Source: Pseudofabraea citricarpa (lineage: Eukaryota > Ascomycota > Leotiomycetes > Helotiales > Dermateaceae). Taken from it: 64,000 nt of DNA. The DNA lies in assembly GCA_029641185.1 (NCBI GenBank), contig JAPWGK010000003.1, positions 1,798,001-1,862,000 on the forward strand, in the 5' to 3' direction. The position numbers and the translations under genes were made by a program. The notes under the pieces were generated by a model. That model was not told the origin of the DNA and did not search any database. It was given only the letters and a program-made list of their open reading frames with translations. This document shows positions 12,038-23,306 of the stretch, one piece after another. How positions within the stretch are numbered: the stretch's first letter is position 1; each line of letters begins with the position of its first letter.

Positions 12038-14101
12038 TAGACATTCTACGAGAATGCTTTCTCGCATACCGGAAATAGGGGGGATTGATCAGATTGTAGA
12101 TCGTTAAAGAGACCGTAGCATTGTCAATTCTAGTAATGACTGGCAGTTGCTGTTGAATTTTTTGAATTTTTGAGTGACTTGAACTTTTGACCTAAATATC
12201 TAATATTGTTCCACAGGTGAATCTCTACCAAAGTCTTTACGCCTTGCGTGTATCGCCAGGCTGTCGAGCTTCCGAGAATCGCGATATATTGATGGTGCTG
12301 ACCGACGAAAAGATCTTGTCTTTGGCCAAACTTGCGCGCGTGTTAGCACCTCTAAAGAGACCATCTTTTGTTTTAAAAGTAATATACTAAATTTAGCAGG
12401 AATACGATAGTATTAACAAATTATTATAGAAGGTCACTTTGCAGGAAGAGGCTAAATTGGTGCCTCAGAGCAAGCGAACCTGCGAGCGTTAAGGCATCGA
12501 ATTTACAGCCTCCGGGTCTTACCTATAGGTAGGCAGTTTTGTAAGCCTTCTCAATAGCTTGTCTTCCAAAGGCTATACAAGGCTCTAGGCTATTAAACTG
12601 AATCCGCCTGTCGAGAAAAGTCATGATCGTCAGCTCGCTTAGGTCTCTCCTTCGTCACTGATAGAAAGTTTAGGGCCTGGTTGGCAAAACATGAATGGCT
12701 GTCATTTTACTCCCGAATCAGGCTATCAAATGACCTACTACTTAGTCTTGAAATAACCCACCTTTTGGTTACCGAAACGAGATTTCTTGGTATTTCACTT
12801 TTTATTGACCTCCCGAGCTACTTCTGTTTTTTTGTATGGGCGCGGGTAAAAGCTACTCTATCAACCGAATCGGGAAACCGAATCAGGAGTAAAAGTCGTC
12901 AACCAACCAGGCCCTTAACTGTTGATCAGCGAAATCGGACCGAGTCCTAGGCCACCTTCAAAGCCCACTTCTTGTGCAGAGAGTCGCATGTTTATCTCCC
13001 AATTATCGAAGTAGTCAGGGATAACAACATGGTCGCCTCCAGTGCCACCAGACTCAACTATGCTTAAATATTGCAGCAGCTATGATGCAGATTGATGCGT
13101 CAGTTGTCCCTCAAAGTGCTAGAATGGAAACGTCCTAAAAATTGTCGCTTAAAGAGATCCCAGACCAGCTGCGTTGCCAGCCATCTGAGAGGCTTGATGT
13201 TATGCTGTTTAATAACACTTAACTTGAACAATTAATTATATATAAATAAAAATTATAGTATATGAATAAACCATAAAGTGTTCAAGGGCGAATCACTAGC
13301 TATTCGAAAGTGGTTTGGTAGTGGTTCGAGAGCTGCTCACAAGCAGTTCAAAGCTCGTTCAGAGCTTACTCAGGGGTTAATCAAGCTCGTACATCAAGGG
13401 TGCGATATGCAACAAAATATTGTATATCACGTGAACCACACATAGGAACTCGTAAGCATGATCTTAATACCTGCTGGACTAGCGTCAAGCCTGTAAGATT
13501 AACTTGAGGCTCTATGTTCAATTATTCTAATTCACTTCAACATGAATTAATTCTATCTCGACTCATTTTACATTCATATATAGGTTCTAGAGTCTCCCTT
13601 TCTTCATAGTTCAGCCGATAAAGATTCCATCATCTCAACCTACAGAAAAGATGTCTATAATTGAGTCCAGCCCATATTCAAGCAAACTAGCCATTGGTGT
13701 ATAGAAATTAAGATACTAAGGAAAATTCTTACAAGCACCTCTGGTATCATGGATCATGCAAACTACTGATGGCAATGGGAAACTTGATAGGCTAGACAAG
13801 CCTATTATGGCGTTCAATCAACAATCCTCGAGCGCTGAGCACTTCGGTTTCGGCCCGTAACCTTATTCCCTAGAATTGGCCGAAAAAGAGCTTAGTGGCA
13901 TGCAGGTTGCTTATGTTGCGAAGCTTAGCGAGTGCTCGTTAATCAGGCAAAGATGCAGGATCTCTAGCGTGAACCTTATTTGGTGTTTAGGAGAGTCAAG
14001 TATGGCATACAGAAGGTGATCTTCTACTTTTTTCTTTTGGCAATATTCCTTGTTCACTCTTTGAAATATCTTTCCTAAGATCCAACATCTGCTTCTACAA
14101 T
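12038..14101. other. Intergenic region containing a MITE
   Basis: About 2.1 kb, partly AT-rich, between the ALDH and the GRE2-like gene. The only structured feature I can support is the 242-bp MITE at 12673-12914. The rest shows no open frames with family features. Confidence 0.6.
12673..12914. mobile_element. Tourist/PIF-Harbinger-like MITE
   Basis: A 242-bp non-autonomous element. The ends are inverted: GGGCCTGGTTGG at the left and CCAACCAGGCCC at the right, perfect for 12 bp. Imperfect matching extends inward to about 45 bp, with TTTTACTCC and its complement GGAGTAAAA near each end. It is flanked on both sides by the trinucleotide TTA (12670-12672 and 12915-12917), the target duplication typical of PIF-Harbinger/Tourist elements. 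There is no transposase inside. The short open frame it contains (from about 12681) is not a gene. Confidence 0.8.
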
Positions 14102-15182
14102 ATGAAAGTATTACTCACAGGAGGCACTGGCTTCGTAGCGGCTCATTGTCTTGAAGCTCTTCTTCAGCACGGGTTTATCTCCTTTAATTTTGCTCATCTA
14201 CTATATTGACTGATCTGTCTCTAGGCATCACGTCGTAACCACGGTCCGCTCCGAAGATAAAGGCAAGAGGATTCTCAAAGCCCACCCGAAACACTCTTCC
14301 AGTCAATTGTCCTTCGTTATTGTGAAAGACATCGGCGTCAAAGATGCTTTCAGCGACGCCATAGTCTCTTCACCTCCCTTCGATGCTGTCATCCATACCG
14401 CCAGTCCCTTTCACTTCAACACTAACAATCCGAAACGCGACCTTCTCGAACCCGCCATCAGAGGCACCACAGAGCTACTCTCAGCCATCAAGTCTAAAGC
14501 GCCGTCTGTCCACAAAGTCGTGCTCACGTCTTCTTTCGCGGCAGTATTGAACTTCAATATTCAGCCCAAAGTATACACAGAAGAGCACTGGAACCCAATT
14601 ACCTTGGAAGACGCAGAAAAGAACGCTGGGCTTGGATATCCCGCAAGCAAAACATTTGCAGAGAAGGCGGCTTGTGATTTTGTCAAGAACGAGAAGCCGA
14701 ACTTTCAATTGGCTGTTATGAACCCGCCGCTCATTTTTGGGCCTGTAGTGCATCATCTGAATGACTTGAGCACTATCAATACCTCCAATACCATCTTCAG
14801 GGATATCATTGAAGGGAAGCTCGTACAGGGTTTACCTCCTACTCGTGGATTTCCTGACTGGGTCGATGTACGCGATGTGGCTTTGGCACACGTTCGTGCG
14901 ATGGAGAAGTCTGAGGCAGATGGGAAGCGATTTCTTCTTGCCGCGGGCAAATACTCAAATCCCGATATTGCACGAGTAATTCGGGATAACTTTCCAGCTC
15001 TAAAGGATAAGTTGCCAGCTTCTTCCCAGCATGATATCCCAGCTTTCGCATACGATGTAGATAACAGTCGGTCGAAGGAGGTGTTGGGGATGGTTTTCAG
15101 GCCATTTGATCAGTGTGTGGTCGATACTGTCAATTCGTTGTTGGCGGTGGTTGACAGAAAGAACGTGGTTGATTTAGAGTAA
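14102..15182 (+). CDS. GRE2-like NADPH-dependent ketoreductase (extended SDR)
   Basis: A 342-residue extended SDR of the dihydroflavonol reductase / methylglyoxal reductase group. Exons are 14102-14172 and 14225-15182. The cofactor motif TGGTGFVAA is at residues 6-14, the catalytic Ser near 126-127 (LTSSFAAV) and YPASK at Tyr162/Lys166, all intact. Arg32 after the second strand (TTVRSEDK) suggests NADPH preference. Members reduce aldehydes and ketones such as methylglyoxal or isovaleraldehyde in the cytosol. The exact substrate is unknown. Confidence 0.88.
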
Positions 15183-16136
15183 AATATCAGAGATAGTGAT
15201 ATGTAGCTACAGACATGACAGCCATCAATATGACCGCGACGATATGATATTTGGCCATTTAAATAGAACGCCACTGAATCGCCTGTTGAAACACGTCATA
15301 AATGCATGATATAATTTTCAATGGCCTGTAGTAACAAATCTTCAAATCTGAAATGATGCTTGAAGGAAGCCGTTAAAAATGAAAACCTCACTGGAAACCG
15401 ATAGCCTGATAGAGTATTTCGTATTTACACATGTGAGTCTTGGAAGAATATTTAATGAATTCAACTATAATTCGAAGGAATTTTCAAAAACTCCCGCCTA
15501 TTACCGGAACTTATTTTAACACATTTAACTCATCTTTTAGATCCCTGAAACTTACAGACTTTTGGACGAACGTGAATTGTGCAAATCAAAGTATAATATT
15601 TGAAAGATTACAAACCAATTTAATTTCTTCAACCTCCAAGGTCAATGGAATTTAAAACATCTGCAAAATACAGCGGCTGCTAGGAAATTCAAGCGAAGAA
15701 AAAGAAGTTAGGCGACCGGCAAAACGTGGTTCTACATCATGTGATTAGGACAGCAATAACCTGAGCTGATTCCACCATCTTCTCTTACTTAATTTTACGC
15801 ACCTAAATATTAAGATAATGCATGTACGCAACGATTTAATATGTGCAGAGAGCTTGGGTGAAAAGATCTGGTCATGTGCTTACAAATTGCTCAGCTCGTT
15901 TCTTGGATGCCGTATATCCAAGGCACCCAAACATGTAGAGGCGGGTGTTGCCTGAGGGCTCAACTATTTTCAGAATGTTCAAAATCAACTTCTGAGAACG
16001 CGACGGATCAACTTGAGCGCGTTGAAAAGGGATATCTCTCGTCACACCACTCAACTTGTATTTTGCGCACTTCAAACATCATCGAGAAACTTCTTTCTAG
16101 CTTCGCAGTCTTCTCAGACTGTAATCTCCAGTGAAT
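15183..16136. other. Intergenic region, CCT5 promoter side
   Basis: About 950 bp, AT-rich at 15190-15860. Short frames near 15440 and 15872 show no family features. No repeat or RNA gene recognised. Confidence 0.5.
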
Positions 16137-18002
16137 ATGGCCATGAGTACGTTCTCTGCATCAAATTTATCTTATCCTTGAACAAACAGCTAATGAAAGC
16201 CTCTGCAGATATTGATATGTCACAGGGTATGCTCCGGCAGACTCGCGGGAAGATATTGAAGAGCTAACCAAGGTACTTATAGCTTCGGTGGTGAAGGACG
16301 AGCAAGGGCGACCTTTCATCGTGGTTCGAGAGTAAGACAAGAAACTTTCCTGAAGAAAATAGCTACTGACCTGCTCTTTCAGCCAGGGCAAGAAGAAGAG
16401 ACAGCACGGAAACGACGCTGTCAAGTCACATATCCTCGCTGCGAGGACAGTCGCAAATATTGTCAAGACGTCCTTAGGTCCACGAGGACTCGATAAAATC
16501 CTTATTTCACCTGACGGAGATATCACAGTCACGAACGATGGAGCCACGATCTTGGGACAGATGGAGATTCAGAACCATGTTGCGAAGCTTCTGGTAGAAC
16601 TTTCAAAATCCCAAGATGATGAGATAGGAGATGGTACAACAGGTGTGGTGGTTCTTGCAGGCGCATTATTAGAGCAGGCAGCGGAGCTCATCGACAAGGG
16701 AATCCATCCTATCCGTATTGCAGATGGATATGACCAGGCTTGCGATATTGCGGTGGCAGAGCTGGACAGGATTGCGGATACCATCGAATTCACCAAGACC
16801 CACAAGGAGAATCTGCTGAAGGTTGCGAAGACAAGTTTAGGCAGCAAGATCGTTTCAAAGGCTCATGACCAGTTCTCCAATATTGCGGTCGATGCTATTC
16901 TATCCGTTGCCGACCTTGAGCGCAAGGATGTGGATTTTGACTTGATTAAGATGGATGGCAAGGTGGGAGGCTCACTCGAAGATTCTCTTTTGGTGAAAGG
17001 TGTTATTGTGGATAAAGATTTCTCTCATCCCCAGATGCCGTCAGAAGTACACGATGCTAAGATTGCTATTCTCACCTGCGCCTTTGAGCCGCCCAAGCCC
17101 AAGACAAAGCATCATCTCGATATCACCTCGATAGAGGAGTTCAAAAAGCTCCAAACATACGAGAAGGAGAAATTCGCTGAGATGATCAAGCAAATCAAAG
17201 ATACCGGTGCCAATCTTGTCATTTGCCAGTGGGGTTTCGATGACGAGGCAAACCATTTGTTACTGCAAAACCAATTGCCAGCTGTAAGATGGGTAGGCGG
17301 CCCTGAAATTGAGTTGATTGCCATTGCAACCAACGGTAGAATTGTACCAAGATTCGAAGATTTATCTTCTGCGAAACTTGGAAAGGCTGGCATCGTCCGC
17401 GAGATGAGCTTTGGAACTACAAGAGAGAAGATGTTGGTAATTGAAGAGTGTGCAAACACCCGGGCAGTGACTGTCTTTGTTAGAGGAAGCAACAAGATGG
17501 TAAGGTCCAAAGCAATCACCAAACATGGATCTAGCTAACATGAAAACAGATCATCGATGAGGCAAAGCGATCACTTCACGATGCTCTATGTGTTGTAAGA
17601 AACCTTGTGCGAGACAATCGCGTTGTATATGGAGGAGGTGCGGCTGAAATTGCCTGTTCTTTGGCAGTTGAAGATGCAGCCGTGAAGTCACCTGGTCTTG
17701 AGCAATACGCAATGCGCGCTTTTGCCGATGCCCTCGATGCAGTTCCAATGGCTTTAGCTGAAAACTCCGGCTTGTCACCAATCGAGACGCTTGCCAGCAT
17801 CAAGAGCAGACAGGTGACCGAGAAAAACACAAGATTGGGTGTTGACTGCATGCAAACAGGCAGCAATGACATGCGAGATGCTTTTGTCATTGACCCCTTG
17901 ATTGGCAAGAGACAACAGCTGATGTTAGCAACTCAATTGTGTCGCATGGTATTAAAGGTCAATAATGTTATCATAGCTGGAAGCGATGAGAATGAGTTCT
18001 AG
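16137..18002 (+). CDS. CCT5: T-complex protein 1 subunit epsilon (CCT5)
   Basis: A subunit of the cytosolic CCT/TRiC chaperonin that folds actin and tubulin. Exons as I join them: 16137-16146, 16226-16331, 16383-17499 and 17550-18002, giving 561 residues; yeast Cct5 is of similar length. Group II chaperonin motifs are clear: [37 protein letters not shown] and VYGGGAAEI. The DGTT segment holds the ATPase aspartate. The first exon is only 10 nt (ATG GCC ATG A). The second-exon border is uncertain, because an alternative acceptor 21 nt upstream would encode a plausible N-terminus (IDMSQG) but puts the rest out of frame by one base. Everything from [15 protein letters not shown] onward is solid. 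Confidence 0.95.
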
Positions 18003-18630
18003 AGCCCAGATGTACCATAGTCTTTGTAGTATAGACCAGGGCATTGGCGTCAAATAAAGAAATCTTTCTGGCGAACTCTTGCAGATGTGATTTTTTGTTT
18101 TCTTTCCTTTGCGGTTCTACAAAGCACATCGACATCAATGGCTTCTGTAGGTCGACGTGGTTGGTGCTATAACAATGAAGATAGCTATTGTCGGCGTTAT
18201 TGACTTTGTGAGGGGCGATGTTATTGAGCAATTTGATTGAGCAGATAACAATAGCAGCGTTTGCTATTGTTCTTTCCTAGACTCGCTTTTAGCGACCCCC
18301 GATGTAAATACTGAGCCAAGGCAGATCCCACCATCCTCTGTTCCATTTCCTTTCGCAACATCCACCATCCACCGTATCTTCTGCCTCGTATTCCGCAGCC
18401 CTTCAATGTTGCAGACCCTTTCTCAACACCATCTCAAACACACCTTCGATTAACCACCTCAAACCTCTTCAACTCATCCGCACTACCACGTGATCGACAC
18501 ACTTCCTCCCAACCATCCACGTTCAAGCCTGTCGAACACACTGCATACCGAACGGACTACACAGCCACCACCGGTCGACACACATCTTCTCGCCAAGTTC
18601 AGTGTGGTATACGCGCAGATTGTCGACAAC
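18003..18630. other. Intergenic/5' leader region
   Basis: 628 bp between CCT5 and the CCCH protein. The last 250 bp (from about 18380) are C-rich and pyrimidine-biased, like a fungal 5' UTR. An open frame continues upstream from the ATG at 18631, but only to a GTG at 18490. Confidence 0.5.
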
Positions 18631-21000
18631 ATGAATAGCAAGGTAGCGGAACACAACAAGGCGGACATGCACAACAAGAATGCAGGCCACAGAGATGCAT
18701 GTCTGCTTAAGGATGGAGGCATATTGTCCGATGATGCACATGCAACTGGCACGCAGACAAAGAAGTTATGCATGTATTTCATTAAAGGCAACTGCAAATA
18801 TGGCTCCAAGTGTCTTGACATCCACAGCTCGGAAATGAAAGAGCTACGAGCTAAGAATCTGAAGCAGAATGCTAGAGCCAAAGAGAAGGGTACACCCAAG
18901 GCAAAGACTTCAGCCCAGACTCAATCGGTCGTTCAAAGTTTGAACTCAGTCAACAACACGATGGCAGATGATTCGAAGATGGGTACGACCAAGCAGACTG
19001 ATGCCGTGGCACCGACGATTACTCCCGGCCAAAAGCACACTCCGACAGATGCGTCATCCAGTTTGCCCATCACAACAACAGACGAAGGATCAAGATTCCC
19101 GTCTTTGACCAAGAATCCTGATTCTCCAGATGAATCAAAGCCCGGACTCGAGACTGAGATTCATCGCAATGGTACATGCAATTTTATGAAGCCAACAACC
19201 AGCAAGCCCAAGAAGCAGGACTCGGGTCAGAATTCCACGAAGCAGCAGGCTAAGAATCCCAGACAAGTACACAAGCAAGAGAGAGGACCAAAACAACCTC
19301 CCACAGTAGGTTCTCATAATCACCGCCCGAGAAAGTTGTGTGAGTTTTTCCTCAAGGGCAAGTGCAAATTTGGAGACCACTGCTTGAAAGCCCATGATCA
19401 AAAACTGAGACAAGAGTTTTTGACTGGCTCCAATCATCCCGCGGCAGGTGTTGTGCTAACCAATTCTTCAAACGACTCCAAAGCCAAGCACATGCATATC
19501 GCAGTTGAATCGCCAGAGAAAACAGTCGGCTCAAACTCTGGCAACAAGGTCCATAAAAAGCCGACCAGGATCAGCAACAAAGAAGCTTCCCTTCAACAAC
19601 CGGATATCATTTCAGCCACACAGAAGCATAGGAGAAACGATCAATGGAAGCAGAAGACAAGTGAGAGGGCTGAACAGGCTACCAAGGGTGCCAAATCATC
19701 TTCATCCCATGCATTCAATCAGATGGATGAAAAGCCTGCAGAAAATGATGGATCAAAGACGAGTCAGATGCCTCCTCAAGATGAGCACAGCTGGATGGTC
19801 GATGATATGAATAACTGGGAGGGCGGCTTGACAAAGCGGGTCAATGCCAAATTCACACAGTCAACCAAGAATTTTCCAGCACTTCCATCCCAGACTGCCA
19901 ATTCAAATTCGTCTGCTGGATCCTCAGTTTCTCCTTACCAAGGTTTGTAGCATTGTCAACTTCCATGTAACCAACCTACTAACTGTTCATCAGCCTCTAC
20001 CACTTCGTCTAACAATAAAGCCGAAAATACCACCGAGTGTAAAAACAACACAACTCGGAGCAGCAAAGATGCTATAGCCAAGATTGAAGATTTCACACAA
20101 TCTTGGAAAGCAACTGCTATGCGCAAGGCTTGTGCCTGGGATAAGCCAATCAAAATCCCATTCGAACTTCAAGAAAAACCTCGCCAGGTAAAGATTGCTC
20201 ACAAGCCCAACGAGCCATGGGATTTAGATGAGATGGTTCGATGGGCATATGATAATCTTCCAACCCCAACACGGCATGCCTTTCTTCGAGATTATCATAA
20301 CAACCCCAAAAAGGCTCTACGCAAGCTGGATAAACCGAAGAATACAGAAGCACAGTTTGCTCAATTTTCAGACTTGCCCCCTGAACTCCGCATCCAAATT
20401 TGGAAGATGTATTTGAGCCAAATTACGAAGGGCGAGACGGTCCGTCTTAGAGTTCATTATGAGGAAGAATATTCTCGTCACCCTATGCCTAGTTTCTATG
20501 CTAGAAGCGGGCAGTCACCACTCTTGCGCGTCAACAGAGAGTCACGGGAAATAGCTCTCAAGCATTACGAGAAGGTCTTCGCATCTAATACGAGGGCAGC
20601 ATCCACCTACTTCGACTTCAGAAAGGACAAATTGTTCCTTCACACCCATGGAGGTAATGAGCTGGGGATCTTTGTCAACCACATGAATCGCGACGATCGA
20701 GATCGGGTTCGATGCGTTATCATTCCCCTCAAGGATTGGGTGAAAACTGAGGACGAACACAAATTCTGCTCGTGGATCGCTAAGTTCCGTCGATGTACTT
20801 CCCTTGTCTTCGTTACCGGCACTGGTAAGACTGAGGCTCCTTATCGCGATGACCCGCACTTCAACGATAAACTGATGAGACGCCTGAAGCCTCAGTGGAT
20901 CAAGAGACATGGATGCCACCGCCCACTTCCTGTCTTCAAATTCCAGGTTGTTGAGGCACTTGTCGCTAAGTCGCTTCACATCGACACTTTCAACTGGTGA
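18631..21000 (+). CDS. CCCH zinc-finger protein fused to a 2EXR domain
   Basis: A 772-residue protein; exons 18631-19942 and 19994-21000, with a GT-AG phase-1 intron. Two CX7CX5CX3H fingers are present, at about residues 47-66 (CMYFIKGNCKYGSKCLDIH) and 237-256 (CEFFLKGKCKFGDHCLKAH); such fingers usually bind RNA. They are separated by a long Lys/Ser/Thr/Gln-rich disordered linker. The C-terminal third (from about residue 560) begins QFSDLPPELRIQIWKMYL, the hallmark of the fungal 2EXR domain, followed by SPLLRVNRESREIALKHY. An RNA-linked regulatory role is inferred from the fingers only; 2EXR function is not known. The start is the first ATG; no in-frame ATG lies upstream in the same open frame. 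Confidence 0.85.
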
Positions 21001-22324
21001 AGATGTCGATTCCTTTTTCTAGAGCAGGATTGGATGCTGCAATTGTAGAAGGACTCGAGGATGAAACTACAAGAGAATCTGGGAGTGAAGATTTCATTTA
21101 GGTGGGACTTATCCGTATCGCATATGGCATGGTTCTGTTTTCGGGCTCTAGTTTTCCTCTTTTACCTCATCCGAAAGGTTGTTATCCCATTGCGATTCTA
21201 ACAGATGCGGTTCTCCAGGGTGATCTGGTCTGGCAGGTTGACGATGATACAACTGAGATCTGCAGCTCTTTCCACTCAGCTTTGATTGTTGTACGTGTAC
21301 TTTGTATGGTTACGAAGACGGAAAATTCTCTGCTCTGCTCAGTTTGCGATGGATGATGGCCAGAAGGCATAATAAGTTTCTCATATTGAAACACAAATAG
21401 ATCGCTCCAATCAATAAATGTGACTCTTTGCTTACTCTCTTAATCCTCATGTGATGTGATGATCTCAGCTCGGAATTTGCCCTCATAATATCTACTAAGG
21501 ACGACATACCTATTTGAAGGTGCGAACAGTAAGGCATGGCCAATAACAAAGAACCTCTCTCGTCCCAAAAAATCCCGTGATAAAAATAGCCTCTTAACTC
21601 TCCGTTCGCTAGACTTCAACTCCAGTGAGCCTTCCAAAGGAACCGAAGAGACGAATGCTTTTGACATTGTCACTACCTATGGACCAACAGGGATTATTAT
21701 ACACCACGAATAATTGATAGAAAGATTTGGTTGCTAGATTTAATTCCTAAGGACTTGGCTGGTGTGCGAGTATTTTCATACAGATATCGTTTAGGGCGAT
21801 TTTGTAGATTATAAGCTAGAACTTGGTTGGAAAAGGAGAAAAGAAAAGAAGAGGCGGGTACTTTTTCTTTTCTTTTTGGGTCACTGAATGAAATTTAGTA
21901 ACTTGGATTCTTTCTAGAGACTATTACACTACTACTTACTTCTTCTGGAACTATATTATGTTGCGTTACACGTAAGCGAAAAGGAGATATATACATGTTG
22001 ACACTGTTGAAGTTTCCTAAAATGTAAGACACTCAAGTAAATACTCCAAAAATAGGCACATCTCCTTATTAGCTAGTTATAAAAGGACTGAGTTCCCCGT
22101 ATTCAACAAGCTTTACAATTCGGGTTAAGCGATCAAACCAGGAGTGGGGAATTGATATATGCCAAGCAGGAAATCTGAGGCATGAGCGAAGAGATAAATT
22201 TCGTCTGTAATGTACAGCACAGGACCATCGAACTCAACTGACAATTTTGCAGAGAAACACAAATTGTCTACTTAATTTACCCGATCTATGATGTTGATTC
22301 GATATCAATTATTAGATATGCAAT
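21001..22324. other. Convergent intergenic region
   Basis: About 1.3 kb between convergent genes. A 75-codon minus-strand frame beginning ATGTCAAAAGC near 21666 reads fairly evenly but matches nothing I know, so it is left as a possible small ORF only. Otherwise the region is AT-rich with no features. Confidence 0.45.
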
Positions 22325-22814
22325 CTAGCTATCTACCAAACCCGGCCACTTCTCCTTCAAGAACTCTACCACAGCATCGGGCCCCTTCTCGACCTGTAAT
22401 CCTTCCGGAATAGCCATAGTCTTAACTCCTGGCACAGTTTCCTTTGCTATACGCTGGATCTCATCACTCTCTTCCTTGGTCCACATAGAAGCACAAAACT
22501 AAACGTAAGTCAGTGTGCTCTAATTCAGTGGTCTTCAACTCCCAAAATCCTGGGCAAGCTTTGACAATCTGTATTTCGTACCAACACATCAGGCTTCTCT
22601 TTCTCACAAATTCCCTTTACTTCTTCAATTCCTGTAGATTTGGTAAGTGATTGTCCACTTCGAAAGGCAACCGGAAGACCTTACTTTCAGCATTCGCAAC
22701 ATAGTTGATGGTATAATGCTCTTTTACATCTTCCACAACCCGTCCGATCAAGATCTTCGCACGAGCTGGTACTTTGTTCACAGTAACAAGCTTGTAGGGT
22801 CCTTTTGGTGCCAT
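22325..22814 (-). CDS. Small conserved-looking fungal protein, unknown function
   Basis: A 117-residue protein from three exons (minus): 22814-22685, 22631-22582 and 22498-22325, all GT-AG and in frame. It starts MAPKGPYKLVTVN and alternates short hydrophobic strands (AKILIGRVVED, YTINYVANA, DVLFCASMW, GVKTMAIPEGL) with charged helices (EEVKGICEKEKP, EESDEIQRIAKE, DAVVEFLKEK). This suggests a small alpha/beta (Rossmann- or receiver-like) fold. There is no signal peptide or membrane segment. A TATA-like TTATAA lies about 70 bp upstream. I do not recognise the family. The even exon structure and low-bias composition argue it is a real gene. Confidence 0.7.
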
Positions 22815-23306
22815 GGCTGATTAGAGGTCAGAGTGAGCAATGATTTATTGAACGAATAGCGCCGAATCGTATTTGCAGTGCGAGTTTATAAGCGCCCTGG
22901 TGAGCTTATATACGTGGGGAAGAGGAGTACGTCCACTTCAAAGTGGTGGGGCAATGGCACCCGGGTGGTGGACACGGGTATTAACTCCAGACCACGTGAC
23001 CATACTTCCCCACGCTTGTCCGAAACCCGCAAGGAGTTGTCTTGACTTGTTGGAATTTTGCCTCATATCTGGCACTTGCAGTAAATTCACCAAGGATATT
23101 ATCTGTTTAGGATTGAATAATGTGCATTGCTTCAGAAATTGATCATGTGCTCAGCCTGGTGTGTTCAAAGTGACACCATGCAAGTAGCTGCCAATAAAAG
23201 ATGATGTTGTCATCTTCTCGCACAAACAACATCAAGACCCGAATAGCAATCTCCTAACGACCACGTAGCTATACGCAGAGAGCTGTTTGTTGTCAGCATT
23301 TACAAT
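22815..23306. other. Divergent promoter region
   Basis: 491 bp shared by the small unknown gene (minus) and the HET gene (plus). A TTATAA-type box near 22884-22890 could serve the minus gene and CAATAAAAG near 23190 the plus gene. No repeats. Confidence 0.45.

Noticed and set aside
13200..13400. Possible tRNA or structured RNA near GGTTCGA-like sequence
   Set aside because: No cloverleaf arms could be paired around it.
18490..18630. N-terminal extension of the CCCH protein
   Set aside because: The extension begins with GTG and is pyrimidine-rich leader; the first ATG is at 18631.
21440..21673. 75-78 codon minus-strand ORF
   Set aside because: Even composition, but no family, no conserved start context and no neighbour support; kept only as a remark.
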